From NCBI GenBank assembly GCA_017441525.1, contig JAFRXJ010000045.1:1-64000 (forward strand): a DNA stretch of 64,000 nt, read 5' to 3'. Of the stretch, positions 34,845-44,066 are shown one piece after another (the first letter of the stretch is position 1; each line of letters begins with the position of its first letter). This stretch comes from Acholeplasmatales bacterium (GTDB lineage Bacteria; Bacillota_I; Bacilli_A; Acholeplasmatales; Anaeroplasmataceae). The notes under the pieces are model-generated. The model was not told the DNA's origin. It worked only from the letters and a program-made list of their open reading frames with translations, and ran no database searches. The translations under genes were made by a program, and so were the position numbers.

Positions 34845-37440
34845 GGAATTAAAGCCTAAATATGATTTTAATGAGGTTGAACAAGGTAAATATGATTTCT
34901 GGTTAAAGGGTGGATTCTTTGAGGCTGGAGATAAATCAAAGGAGCCTTTTACAATTGTTATTCCACCACCAAATGTAACTGGTAAATTACATTTAGGTCA
35001 CTCTTGGGATACAACATTACAAGATATTATTATTAGAAGAAAGAGAATGCAAGGATATGATGCATTATGGCTTCCTGGTATGGACCATGCAGGTATCGCA
35101 ACTCAAGCTAAGGTTGATGCTAAATTAAAAGAACAAGGCGTATCTAGATATGATATTGGTAGAGAAGCGTTCTTAAAGGAAGCATGGAAATGGAAAGAGG
35201 AATATGCTAAAACTATTCACTCTCAATGGGCTGCCTTAGGATTATCTTTAGATTATACAAAAGAAAGATTTACATTAGATGAAGGCTTAAATAAGGCTGT
35301 GAATCATGTATTTATCACACTATATAATAAAGGCTTAATATATCAAGGTGAAAGAATTATTAACTGGGACTGTCAAGCAAAGACAGCACTATCTAATATT
35401 GAAGTAGAACACCAAGATGATGAAGGTGCATTCTATTATTTCAATTATCCATTTGTTGAAGGTAATGGTGCAGTAACTATCGCCACAACAAGACCTGAAA
35501 CAATGTTTGCCGACCAAGCTGTAATGGTAAACCCTAATGATGAAAGATATAAATCAATCATCGGTAAAATGGTACGAATTCCAGGTACTGATATTGTTAT
35601 TCCTGTAATTGCTGATGAATATGTAGATATTGAATTTGGTACAGGCTGTGTTAAGGTTACACCAGCACATGACCCTAACGATTTCGAAGTAGGTAAAAGA
35701 CATAATTTAGCTATGCCACTTTGTATGAATGATGATGGTACAATGAATGACATGGCTGGAAAATATAAGGGTATGGACAGATTCGAATGCCGTAAGGCAT
35801 TGATTGCTGACCTTAAGAAGGAAGGACTATTCTTAAAAGAAGAAAAAATGATCCACTCTGTAGGTCACAGTGAAAGAACTGGAGTAGTAGTTGAACCAAG
35901 ATTATCTAAACAATGGTTTGTTAAAATGGATATTTTAGCAAAACAAGTTTTAGAAAACGACGAATATAGATTCGTACCTGATAGATTTAAACAAACATTA
36001 GAACATTGGTTAACTGATATCCAAGATTGGTGTATTTCAAGACAATTATGGTGGGGTCATAGAATTCCTGCTTGGTATAAGGATGATGAGGTTAAGGTTC
36101 AAGTTGAATGTCCTGGTGATGGTTGGCGTCAAGATGAAGACGTACTTGACACTTGGTTTTCAAGTGCCTTATGGCCATTCTCAACACTTGGCTGGCCAGA
36201 AAAGACTGAATTATTAGATAGATATTATCCAACTAACGTATTAGTTACAGGATATGATATCATTTTCTTCTGGGTAGCAAGAATGTTATTCCAAGGTGTT
36301 GAATTCACGCATCACGCACCATTTAAAGATATCTTAATCCATGGTTTAATTAGAGACACTCAAGGAAGAAAAATGTCTAAGTCTTTAGGTAATGGCGTTG
36401 ACCCATTCGATGTTATCGCTAAATATGGTACAGATTCATTAAGATATTTCGTAACAACTAACTCCGCACCAGGCTTAGATCTAAGATTTGATGAAACAAA
36501 GATTGAATCAAGCTGGAATTATTTAAATAAGATTTGGAATATCTCTAGATATGTAATGATGAATCTAGGAGATGACTATAAAGAAACTAAGATTGAAAAA
36601 TCTAAATTAAATCTAGCATCTAAATGGATTTTAGCTAAGCTAAATAAGGTAATTGAAAATGTTGATTACAACATGGAAAAATATGAATTTGGTGAAGCTG
36701 CAAGAACTCTATATTCATTTGTTTGGGATGACTTTGCATCTTGGTATGTAGAAATCTCTAAAGTAGATTTACAATCAGATGATAAATCAAATATCCAAAT
36801 GACTAAGAATGTATTAGTTTATGTATTAAAATCAATTGTTAAATTATTACATCCATTTATCCCATTCATTACAGAAGAGATTTATCAAGCACTACCACAT
36901 GCTGAAAAATCAATTACTATTTCTGAATGGCCAAAGGTAAATAAAGATTTTGATGATGACATGGCAATTGAATCAATTTCAGATCTAATTGAAATTATTA
37001 CTGCAATTAGAAACGAAAGAGCTAAAGCTAATAAAGCTCCATCTAAGCCAATTGATATTAAGATCTATGCTAAAAATATAGATGTTAAAAATATCATCAA
37101 GAGCACAACTAATTATTTAATTAAGTTTACAAATCCTAAGAATCTAGAATTCTTAGATGAAGATATTGCCGCAAAAGATTATTCAGTAACAGTCCTAGCT
37201 ATGGCAAAGATTTATATTCCAACATCTGATCTAGTTGATAAAGAAGAAGTATTAAAGAAATTAATGACATCTAAACAAAAACTAGAAGCAGAACTTGAAC
37301 GTAGTAAGAAGATGTTATCTAATGAATCATTCATCAGTAAAGCACCTGAAGCTAAAATCAATGCTGAAAAGGCTAAATATGAAGAATATAAGGCTCAATA
37401 CGAGGAAATCCTAAAATCTATTAAGGAATTAGGCTTATAA
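34837..37440 (+). CDS. valS: Valyl-tRNA synthetase
   Basis: A class I synthetase of 867 aa. HIGH motif PPPNVTGKLHLGHSWD (~42-57), editing domain with TTRPETMFADQAVMV, KMSKS in GRKMSKSLGNG (~510-519), anticodon-binding domain and a C-terminal coiled-coil arm (KQKLEAELERSKKMLSNESF). I choose ATG 34837, within the GNAT stop as ATGAGTAA, with AAGGAAG upstream. It confirms the amino acid sensed by the T-box. Confidence 0.97.
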   Translation: MSKELKPKYDFNEVEQGKYDFWLKGGFFEAGDKSKEPFTIVIPPPNVTGKLHLGHSWDTTLQDIIIRRKRMQGYDALWLPGMDHAGIATQAKVDAKLKEQGVSRYDIGREAFLKEAWKWKEEYAKTIHSQWAALGLSLDYTKERFTLDEGLNKAVNHVFITLYNKGLIYQGERIINWDCQAKTALSNIEVEHQDDEGAFYYFNYPFVEGNGAVTIATTRPETMFADQAVMVNPNDERYKSIIGKMVRIPGTDIVIPVIADEYVDIEFGTGCVKVTPAHDPNDFEVGKRHNLAMPLCMNDDGTMNDMAGKYKGMDRFECRKALIADLKKEGLFLKEEKMIHSVGHSERTGVVVEPRLSKQWFVKMDILAKQVLENDEYRFVPDRFKQTLEHWLTDIQDWCISRQLWWGHRIPAWYKDDEVKVQVECPGDGWRQDEDVLDTWFSSALWPFSTLGWPEKTELLDRYYPTNVLVTGYDIIFFWVARMLFQGVEFTHHAPFKDILIHGLIRDTQGRKMSKSLGNGVDPFDVIAKYGTDSLRYFVTTNSAPGLDLRFDETKIESSWNYLNKIWNISRYVMMNLGDDYKETKIEKSKLNLASKWILAKLNKVIENVDYNMEKYEFGEAARTLYSFVWDDFASWYVEISKVDLQSDDKSNIQMTKNVLVYVLKSIVKLLHPFIPFITEEIYQALPHAEKSITISEWPKVNKDFDDDMAIESISDLIEIITAIRNERAKANKAPSKPIDIKIYAKNIDVKNIIKSTTNYLIKFTNPKNLEFLDEDIAAKDYSVTVLAMAKIYIPTSDLVDKEEVLKKLMTSKQKLEAELERSKKMLSNESFISKAPEAKINAEKAKYEEYKAQYEEILKSIKELGL

Positions 37441-38669
37441 TGTTTCAAACACTTTCTGAAGCCCTTGATTATTTATATAATCAAAGAAATAGTCACAAAG
37501 ATTTAGAAAGACTTAGAAGATGCATCAAGAAATTAGGAATAAACCTTAATTATAAAAAAATATTGATAGCCGGAACTAATGGAAAGGGTTCAACAGCCCT
37601 TTTCATTAAAAATATCTTAAAGAATAGCTCTAAGGTTGGTTGTTTTACATCTCCATTTGTCAAAAGATTCAATGAAAGAATCATGATAAATGATAGACAA
37701 ATATCAGATGCTGAAATAATGTATTATATGAATGAGCTTTTTAATCTTCAAGATTGGTATAAAACTAATTTTAATGAAATTATCCCATTCTTTGAATTAA
37801 CACTTCTAATGGCATTATTATATTTCCAAGATAGAGATATTAACATAGCTATATTTGAATGTGGAATAGGTGGATTAAATGACTCTTGTAATGTATTTGA
37901 TGCTGATGTATCAATCATTACATCTATTGGATATGATCATTTAGATGTATTAGGTAATACACTTGAAGAAATATTAAAAAATAAATTAGGTATTGTAAGA
38001 CAAAACCAAAATTTTATTTATTGTAATAACAATAATGACCTAGAAATCATCTATAATGATTACATTAAAAAATTTAATTTAAATGCTACAAATGTATTTA
38101 ATTTAGTATCTGATGTAAAATCAGATAAATATACTGAATTTAAATATAATAATAAATTATATAGAACAAAATTATTAGGTGATTTTCAAGCATATAATGC
38201 GACAATAGCTATAGAAGCTGTTAAAAGATTATTTATAAATTATCCTGAAATCTATATAGAAGAAGGAATAAATACATCATATATTCCTGCAAGATTAGAA
38301 ATAATTAATAATAATCCATTAACTATCTTAGATGGCGCCCATAATATAGATGCCATAAAATCATCAATTGATTATTTATCAAAATTAAAAGATAATAAAA
38401 AATTTATAACTGTATTTAGTTGTCTAAATAATAAAGATTATAAAAATATGATTAAAGAATTAGATAGCATTACAGATGTATATTTATTTTTTGATTTAAA
38501 TGATGAAAGAAAAACTGATATTAATTTATTCATTGAATCAACAAACAAAGAATCTCATATTATATATAATGTTGATGAAATAAATAAATATTTAAAAGAT
38601 AATTCAATTATTTTATATACAGGATCACTTCATTTTGCATCTTATATAAAAAATTTAAAAAATAATTAA
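37440..38669 (+). CDS. folC: Folylpolyglutamate synthase / dihydrofolate synthase
   Basis: The Mur-ligase-fold enzyme of 409 aa adds glutamate to folates. The P-loop is IAGTNGKGSTALFIK (~41-55), the Omega loop TSPFVKRFNERI (~70-81), and DGAHNIDA lies near 300. Start overlaps the valS stop as TAATG, so it belongs to the same T-box operon (valS-folC order is conserved in Firmicutes). It retains imported folate, so works with the FolT protein at the start of the window. Confidence 0.95.
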   Translation: MFQTLSEALDYLYNQRNSHKDLERLRRCIKKLGINLNYKKILIAGTNGKGSTALFIKNILKNSSKVGCFTSPFVKRFNERIMINDRQISDAEIMYYMNELFNLQDWYKTNFNEIIPFFELTLLMALLYFQDRDINIAIFECGIGGLNDSCNVFDADVSIITSIGYDHLDVLGNTLEEILKNKLGIVRQNQNFIYCNNNNDLEIIYNDYIKKFNLNATNVFNLVSDVKSDKYTEFKYNNKLYRTKLLGDFQAYNATIAIEAVKRLFINYPEIYIEEGINTSYIPARLEIINNNPLTILDGAHNIDAIKSSIDYLSKLKDNKKFITVFSCLNNKDYKNMIKELDSITDVYLFFDLNDERKTDINLFIESTNKESHIIYNVDEINKYLKDNSIILYTGSLHFASYIKNLKNN

Positions 38670-38694
38670 ATTAGACTATTTAATAGATTTTATA

Positions 38695-38723
38695 AAAAAC
38701 CAAATTAATTTTTGGTTTTTTTA
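38695..38723 (+). terminator. Terminator after folC
   Basis: AAAAACCAAA pairs with TTTGGTTTTT and continues into TTATTTTTT. Confidence 0.8.
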
Positions 38724-38785
38724 TTTTTTATTTGAAGATAAATAAAATATTAATAAAATATTCCAAAATCAAAAATTTAGGCAAT

Positions 38786-38814
38786 TTGACAATCATATTT
38801 TGATATGCAACAAT
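38786..38814 (+). promoter_or_regulatory. Promoter of radC
   Basis: TTGACA (38786-38791), 17 nt, AACAAT (38809-38814) with a TG two bases upstream (extended -10). It excludes a translation start at 38800. Confidence 0.6.
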
Positions 38815-38829
38815 ACCTTTGGTGATAAC

Positions 38830-39534
38830 ATGAAAATGGATTTAATTGAAGAAGAAAATAGACCAAGAGAAAAAATAATAGAAAAGGGACCAATATATCT
38901 ATCTGATTCTGAGCTTCTTGCAATAATGTTAGGATATGGAACCAAAGATGAATCTATTATGGATTTATCTTCTAGATTAATAAAAGAATATAGTCTAAAA
39001 GGTATGTTTAATATGAATTATAATGATTTAATTAAAATATCTGGAATAAAAAAAGCTAAAGCTACTAAGCTTTTAGCTACATTTGAAATTGCTAGAAGAG
39101 CTATGAATTATCAAGATGAAGATATTAGTTTAAATGATTCTAACGATGTCTTTAATTATATTAAAGGAGAATATATTTTATTAAAAGAAGAGGTATTAAC
39201 AGTAATTTATGTTAATAATACCTTAAAAGTAATTGATAAGGATAAATATACTCTATATGATAGTGGAATGGTTGATGTACCAATAAAAGAAATAGTAGCT
39301 AACGCTATTAATAAAAAAGCTAAAGGTATATTTATAATACATAATCATCCAGGAGGAAGTCTAAATCCTTCTAAAAATGATATAAATACTACAATTGAAC
39401 TAAGAGATGTATTAAAAGCACTTGGTATGCATCTATTTGATAGTATCATAATATCTAATGATGATTATTTTTCTATTGATGATTATATATCTAGAACTAA
39501 TGTCTTAAATAATTTGAAAATGAATAGAAAATAA
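38830..39534 (+). CDS. radC: RadC-family JAB/MPN-domain protein
   Basis: The ~234-aa product has an N-terminal helix-hairpin-helix part (GIKKAKATKLLATFEIARR) and a C-terminal JAB domain with the metal motif HNHPGGSLNPSKND (~175-188). Despite the name, a DNA-repair role is not established for the family. ATG 38830 is preceded by TGGTGAT. Confidence 0.92.
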   Translation: MKMDLIEEENRPREKIIEKGPIYLSDSELLAIMLGYGTKDESIMDLSSRLIKEYSLKGMFNMNYNDLIKISGIKKAKATKLLATFEIARRAMNYQDEDISLNDSNDVFNYIKGEYILLKEEVLTVIYVNNTLKVIDKDKYTLYDSGMVDVPIKEIVANAINKKAKGIFIIHNHPGGSLNPSKNDINTTIELRDVLKALGMHLFDSIIISNDDYFSIDDYISRTNVLNNLKMNRK

Positions 39535-39566
39535 TATATAATACACTATGTATTCGAGGTATTAAT

Positions 39567-40730
39567 ATGTTAAAACATTTGTTTTTAGTTTTAAAAGGAA
39601 TATTATTTGGAGCTTCTAATTTAATACCAGGTGCATCTGGTGGTACAACTTTAGTTGTATGTGGTATTTATGAAGAAACATTAGATTCAATAACTAATTT
39701 AAAATCTAATTTTAAAAAGTCTATAATCTTTTTATTATTCCTTTTACTTGGAACAATAATAGGAGTAATAGGTGGATCTTTATTAATAAAGAAATTGCTA
39801 GCTAATATTCCATTTATTACATATTGTATATTTGCAGGATTTATTATTGGTGGTATTCCTGCCTTAATAAAACCACATTTAAAAAGTCTAATTAATCCAA
39901 ATAAAGAAAAAGGAATTAAAAAGATAAAATGGCAATACATACTTGCCGCTATATTAGCAGCCGCAGCTGTATTAGGATTATTATTCCTAGGCTTTAATAT
40001 TAATACTAGAAATATATTCTTTGGTGCTGAATTACAATTTAAAGATTATGCATTATTATTCTTATGTGGTTTTATAGGAATATTCGCAATGATTGTTCCT
40101 GGTGTTTCTGGTATTCTAATATTTTTAATATTAGGTTATTATAGAATATTCTTAGATGCAATAAATAATATATTTGTTATTGAATGTTTCTGGGATGCAG
40201 TATTAGTAGGATTACCAGTTGGACTTGGAATGATTGCCGGATTAATTCCTGCATCACTTTTAATGAAATTCTTATTAAAGAAATTCCCTACTGGTACATA
40301 TTATGCAATCTTTGGATTTGTTTTAGGATCTATTGCTTGTCTATTTATAAGCTATGCTTATAGTACTTATCCAAATCCAAGTTCAAAGGATATTATAATT
40401 GGTATAATTGAATTAATTGTATTTACAGTTATAAGCTATGTATTATCTACTTTCTCAAATAAGAAGAAAGAAGAAACACAGCCTGAGGAAATTGATGAAG
40501 ATGCTTTAAGAAAAGAAATCTTAGAAGAATTAAAACAAGAAAATATCATTAATGATAACAACGAATTAATAGCTTTAAAACAAGAAGATAAACCAGTTGA
40601 AGAAGATGATTCATTTGTTGTTGAAGAAGTTCTAAAATGTCCTTATTGCAATAGTAAAAATTTTATTGAGTTTGAAGAATCAATGTATTTATGTAATAAC
40701 TGTAAAGCAAAATTTGAATCTAAAAAATAG
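39567..40730 (+). CDS. DUF368 membrane protein (undecaprenyl-phosphate translocase type) with C-terminal zinc ribbon
   Basis: The N-terminal ~300 residues are a DUF368 protein: KGILFGASNLIPGASGGTTLVVCGIYE at the start and a second MIVPGVSGILIFLILGYY repeat, with ~8-10 helices. DUF368 members (PopT) recycle undecaprenyl phosphate across the membrane. Unusually, a charged linker (~300-355, rich in E and K) leads to a CPYC-x16-CNNC zinc ribbon at the C-terminus, giving 387 aa. It may sense or dock a partner (inference). Confidence 0.85.
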   Translation: MLKHLFLVLKGILFGASNLIPGASGGTTLVVCGIYEETLDSITNLKSNFKKSIIFLLFLLLGTIIGVIGGSLLIKKLLANIPFITYCIFAGFIIGGIPALIKPHLKSLINPNKEKGIKKIKWQYILAAILAAAAVLGLLFLGFNINTRNIFFGAELQFKDYALLFLCGFIGIFAMIVPGVSGILIFLILGYYRIFLDAINNIFVIECFWDAVLVGLPVGLGMIAGLIPASLLMKFLLKKFPTGTYYAIFGFVLGSIACLFISYAYSTYPNPSSKDIIIGIIELIVFTVISYVLSTFSNKKKEETQPEEIDEDALRKEILEELKQENIINDNNELIALKQEDKPVEEDDSFVVEEVLKCPYCNSKNFIEFEESMYLCNNCKAKFESKK

Positions 40731-40742
40731 ATTTTAAAGTAT

Positions 40743-40773
40743 AAACTGCTAATTTTTAGCAGTTTTTATTTTT
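40743..40773 (+). terminator. Terminator after the DUF368 gene
   Basis: AAACTGCTAA (40743-40752) pairs perfectly with TTAGCAGTTT (40756-40765), followed by TTATTTTT. Confidence 0.88.
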
Positions 40774-40861
40774 CTAACTTTTTTCTTTTTATCTTTAATT
40801 ATTAATATCATTGTGATACAATGAAATTATAAGAAAACGATTACAGAAAGGATATTTTAAT

Positions 40862-42907
40862 ATGGTAAACGATAAAATTAGAAACATCGCTATCTTAGGC
40901 CATCTTCAAAGTGGTAAAACTACATTAGTAGAATCTTTATATTCAATTACAACAGGAGCTCCTAAGGGTTCAGTTGAAAAAGGTACTACAATTAGTGATT
41001 ACACTGCAGAAGAGAAAGCTAAGATGGCATCAATCAAATCTGCTATTGTGCCTATCATCTATAAGGATTACAAGATGAACCTTATAGATGTTCCAGGTAG
41101 TGACGACTTTATTGGAGAAGCAATCTCTGCAATAAAGGTTGTAAAAGGAGCTGTCATTGTAATTGATGCTTCAAGTGGTATTGAGGTACAGACAGTTAAG
41201 CATTGGAATATGCTTAAGAAAAAAAATATTCCAACAATTATTTATGTTAATAAGATGGATAAAGAAGATATCCATTTTGATAACTTAATGGATTCTATCA
41301 GACAAAAATTCGGTAAGACATGCATTCCATTCTGTTACCCAATGGGACACAAGGATGAATTCGATGGATTTGTTAACTGTGTTACATTAAAAGCAAGAAA
41401 GTTCAATGGAAAAGAATGTGAAGATGCTGAAATTTATGATGAGAAGAAAGCTAAAACATTTGAATTACATAACACAATGGTTGAGGCAGTAGCTCAAACT
41501 TCTGAAGAATTATTAGATAAATTCTTCAATGGTGAGGCATTAACTCAAGAAGAAATTCAAACTGGTTTAAGAAAGGGTGTATTAGATGGTGAATTAACTC
41601 CAGTATTAGTTGGTTCAGCAACTAAGAATATCGGTTTACATACAATGCTTGATATGTTTATCGATTATCTACCAGACCCTTCAGATCTAGCTCCAATCGT
41701 TGGTAAGGATTCAAATGGTAAAGAAATCGAAAGAAAAACTAAGAATGAAGAACCATTCAGTGCTTTCGTATTCAAAACTATTGTTGATCCATATTCAGGA
41801 GTATCTAGTATATTTAAAATATATTCTGGTATTATTAAGCAAGGACAAGAAATTACTGTACCCGACCTAGGTAAAAATGTAACTGTTTCACAATTATATA
41901 CAGTATGTGGTGGAAAGATGACTTCAGTTGCTGAATTACATGCTGGAGACATTGGATGTATTACAAAGGTTGATGGTCTTGAAACATCAATGACTTTATG
42001 TGATCCAAAAAATGTTATCATTTATGATAAAATTGATCTTCCAACTGCAGTTTATTATAAGGGCTTAGTTCCTAAGACTAAACAAGATGAAGACAAATTA
42101 TCTATGGTATTAGCAAAAATAATGCTAGAAGATAAATCCGTTGAAATTAAGAGAAATGTTGAAACTAATCAACAATTAATTGGTACATTAAGCTTAGGCC
42201 ACTTAAATTACATCCTTGAAAAGATGAAAAATAGCTACAAGCTAGAAATCAATACAGAAGATGTACAAATAGTTTATAGAGAAACTATTAAAGCTAAAGC
42301 TACTGGTGATGGTAGATATGTTAAGCAATCTGGTGGTTCAGGATTCTATGGTGTTGTTCAAATGGATTTCGAACCAGCTGCTGAAAATAACTTCACTGAA
42401 GAAGTATTTGGTGGTGCAGTACCTAAGAATTACTTCCCAGCTGTAGAAAAAGGTTTCTATGAAGCTTGTGAAAAAGGTCTTCTTGCAGGATTCCCAGTAA
42501 TTGGTGTTCATGCAATATTAAAGGATGGTAAATACCATCCAGTTGATTCTAACGAATTAGCATTCAAGATGGCTGCAATTTTAGCATTTAAAGATGCTTA
42601 TATGAATTGTAAGCCAACTATCCTAGAACCAATCATTAAGATTGTTGTTACAGTATCTAGTGATGTTGTAGGAGATATCTTATCAGATCTTAACCAAAGA
42701 AGAGCTAAGGTTATAGGTATGGATATTAATTCAGTTGGTAATCAAAAGATTACAGCATTAGTTCCCGAATCTGAAATTACAGAATATGTAAATGACCTAA
42801 AGAGTATTACTCAAGGTGCAGGTTTCTTCAACCGTGAATTTAATTCATATGAAGAAGCACCTCAATTCATTCAAGAGAAGCTTATTGCTAAAGCACAAAA
42901 AGCTTAA
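40862..42907 (+). CDS. EF-G-like translational GTPase (paralogue)
   Basis: A 681-aa, five-domain EF-G-like GTPase. G1 reads GHLQSGKTT (~13-21), not AHIDAGKTT as in canonical EF-G; the switch I core is EKGTTISDYTAEEKAKM instead of ERGITI; G3 is DVPGSDDF and G4 NKMD. These features match the EF-G-2-like paralogues of Firmicutes and Thermus, whose roles (recycling, stress, regulation) are less clear than for fusA. It is alone between two terminators. AGAAAGGAT precedes the ATG. Confidence 0.88.
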   Translation: MVNDKIRNIAILGHLQSGKTTLVESLYSITTGAPKGSVEKGTTISDYTAEEKAKMASIKSAIVPIIYKDYKMNLIDVPGSDDFIGEAISAIKVVKGAVIVIDASSGIEVQTVKHWNMLKKKNIPTIIYVNKMDKEDIHFDNLMDSIRQKFGKTCIPFCYPMGHKDEFDGFVNCVTLKARKFNGKECEDAEIYDEKKAKTFELHNTMVEAVAQTSEELLDKFFNGEALTQEEIQTGLRKGVLDGELTPVLVGSATKNIGLHTMLDMFIDYLPDPSDLAPIVGKDSNGKEIERKTKNEEPFSAFVFKTIVDPYSGVSSIFKIYSGIIKQGQEITVPDLGKNVTVSQLYTVCGGKMTSVAELHAGDIGCITKVDGLETSMTLCDPKNVIIYDKIDLPTAVYYKGLVPKTKQDEDKLSMVLAKIMLEDKSVEIKRNVETNQQLIGTLSLGHLNYILEKMKNSYKLEINTEDVQIVYRETIKAKATGDGRYVKQSGGSGFYGVVQMDFEPAAENNFTEEVFGGAVPKNYFPAVEKGFYEACEKGLLAGFPVIGVHAILKDGKYHPVDSNELAFKMAAILAFKDAYMNCKPTILEPIIKIVVTVSSDVVGDILSDLNQRRAKVIGMDINSVGNQKITALVPESEITEYVNDLKSITQGAGFFNREFNSYEEAPQFIQEKLIAKAQKA

Positions 42908-42915
42908 TAAAGAAT

Positions 42916-42950
42916 AATATGGATAGATTTTGTCTATCCATATTTTTTTA
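42916..42950 (+). terminator. Terminator after the EF-G-like gene
   Basis: A perfect 12-bp stem, AATATGGATAGA with TCTATCCATATT, followed by TTTTTTATTT. Confidence 0.92.
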
Positions 42951-42979
42951 TTTGTGTTAAAATTTATTTGGTGAATAAA

Positions 42980-43282
42980 ATGACTCAAGAAGATATTATA
43001 AAATATTCAGAAATATATAAAAGACATCAAAAAAAATTATCATTTGTTTTAATGATAATAATTATAGTCATGGGTGTTATATTAATTGGTTTAGGACTCT
43101 TTATAGCAATTTTATTTAAAGAACTACCTATGGTAGTTGCAGGAATAATTATGGCAACCCTTGGAGCGTTTGATATACCTTTAATTATTGGCTTCAATAA
43201 AAAAACTCAAATTAGAATTGAAGTAATGACTGAAGAAGAGGCAGCCAAAAGATATTGTAAAATATATGGTTTAAATAAATAA
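42980..43282 (+). CDS. Small two-helix membrane protein
   Basis: A 100-aa product with membrane helices at ~24-47 and ~55-75 and charged ends. No family recognised. ATG 42980 has TGGTGAA upstream. It ends at a TTCG-capped bidirectional terminator. Confidence 0.6.
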   Translation: MTQEDIIKYSEIYKRHQKKLSFVLMIIIIVMGVILIGLGLFIAILFKELPMVVAGIIMATLGAFDIPLIIGFNKKTQIRIEVMTEEEAAKRYCKIYGLNK

Positions 43283-43309
43283 AAAAAATAGGCTTCGGCC
43301 TATTTTTTC
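43281..43309. terminator. Bidirectional terminator with TTCG loop
   Basis: AATAGGC-TTCG-GCCTATT (43287-43304) with A8 upstream and T6 downstream; it serves the convergent genes on both sides. Confidence 0.92.
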
Positions 43310-43566
43310 TTACTCTTTTTATCAGATAATGAAGTTCCATTAGCTTCATCCATTGAACGCATAACTGCTCTAACTTGTTTTTCAGATGGAGTTCTACCCA
43401 TTTGAGTCATCATTGCTCTAATAGTAGCCTCATTAATAGGTGGATTCTTTTTTAACTGATTTTGGAATATTTTTCTTGTAACAAAAAATGTAACTACGGC
43501 AGCAACTAATATTGCTATAACAACAATAATAATGAATTGCCATATTTCTAAAGATACAACTGGCAT
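43300..43566 (-). CDS. YneF-family (UPF0154) single-pass membrane protein
   Basis: 88 aa: one N-terminal membrane helix (~8-30), then the conserved KIFQNQLKKNPPINEATIRAMM, a QMGRTPSEKQVRAVMRSM segment and a lysine-rich tail. This matches YneF of Bacillus (essential in some relatives, function unknown). AAGGAG lies upstream on the minus strand. Confidence 0.92.
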   Translation of the reverse strand: MPVVSLEIWQFIIIVVIAILVAAVVTFFVTRKIFQNQLKKNPPINEATIRAMMTQMGRTPSEKQVRAVMRSMDEANGTSLSDKKSKKK

Positions 43567-43675
43567 AATAACTTCTCCTTATAAAAAATACAATAATATT
43601 TTACTATTTTATGCTTTAAATATCAATAAAAAAGTTTTTCAAATAATTATTAATAAAAACATTATTTAATAATAA

Positions 43676-43705
43676 TTGTTAGGTATCAGATATCAATGCT
43701 AACAA
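43676..43705. repeat. Inverted repeat in the yneF-ferredoxin gap
   Basis: TTGTTAG (43676-43682) and CTAACAA (43699-43705) are perfectly complementary and enclose GATATC. The rest of the 245-nt divergent gap (43567-43811) shows AT-rich DNA and a TATACT (-10-like) near 43777; nothing else. Confidence 0.5.
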
Positions 43706-43811
43706 ATATCAAAAAAATGGCTTTAAAATTAAATATTTTAAATAGTTATCATAGACTAACCTAAGCATTAAATGTTATACTTTAAGTAGTAAAAATAAGG
43801 AGGAATACGAT

Positions 43812-43982
43812 ATGCCTAGAAAAGTAGTTGAGGATACTTGTATTGCTTGTGGAGCTTGCGCAGGTGAGTGTCCAGTTTCAGCAATAACTGTTGATGATGT
43901 TTCTCATATCGACGCTTCAGCTTGTATTGATTGCGGTGCTTGCCAATCAGTATGTCCAGTTGACGCTATCGTTGAGGAATAA
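43812..43982 (+). CDS. 2[4Fe-4S] ferredoxin
   Basis: A 56-residue clostridial-type ferredoxin with two complete CxxCxxCxxxCP motifs: Cys10, 13, 16, 20 and Cys38, 41, 44, 48. It carries low-potential electrons. AAGGAGG lies 8 nt before the ATG. Short and monocistronic, ended by its own terminator. Possible partners include flavodoxin/ferredoxin proteins such as the one at 45904. Confidence 0.97.
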   Translation: MPRKVVEDTCIACGACAGECPVSAITVDDVSHIDASACIDCGACQSVCPVDAIVEE

Positions 43983-43990
43983 TAAATTAA

Positions 43991-44013
43991 GCCACTCTTT
44001 AGTGGCTTTTTTT
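43991..44013 (+). terminator. Terminator after the ferredoxin gene
   Basis: GCCACT-CTTT-AGTGGC followed by seven Ts. Confidence 0.9.
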
Positions 44014-44066
44014 GTACATTAAATTAAAAGAAGAGGGCATATCAAATCGATATGTCCTAATTGCCT

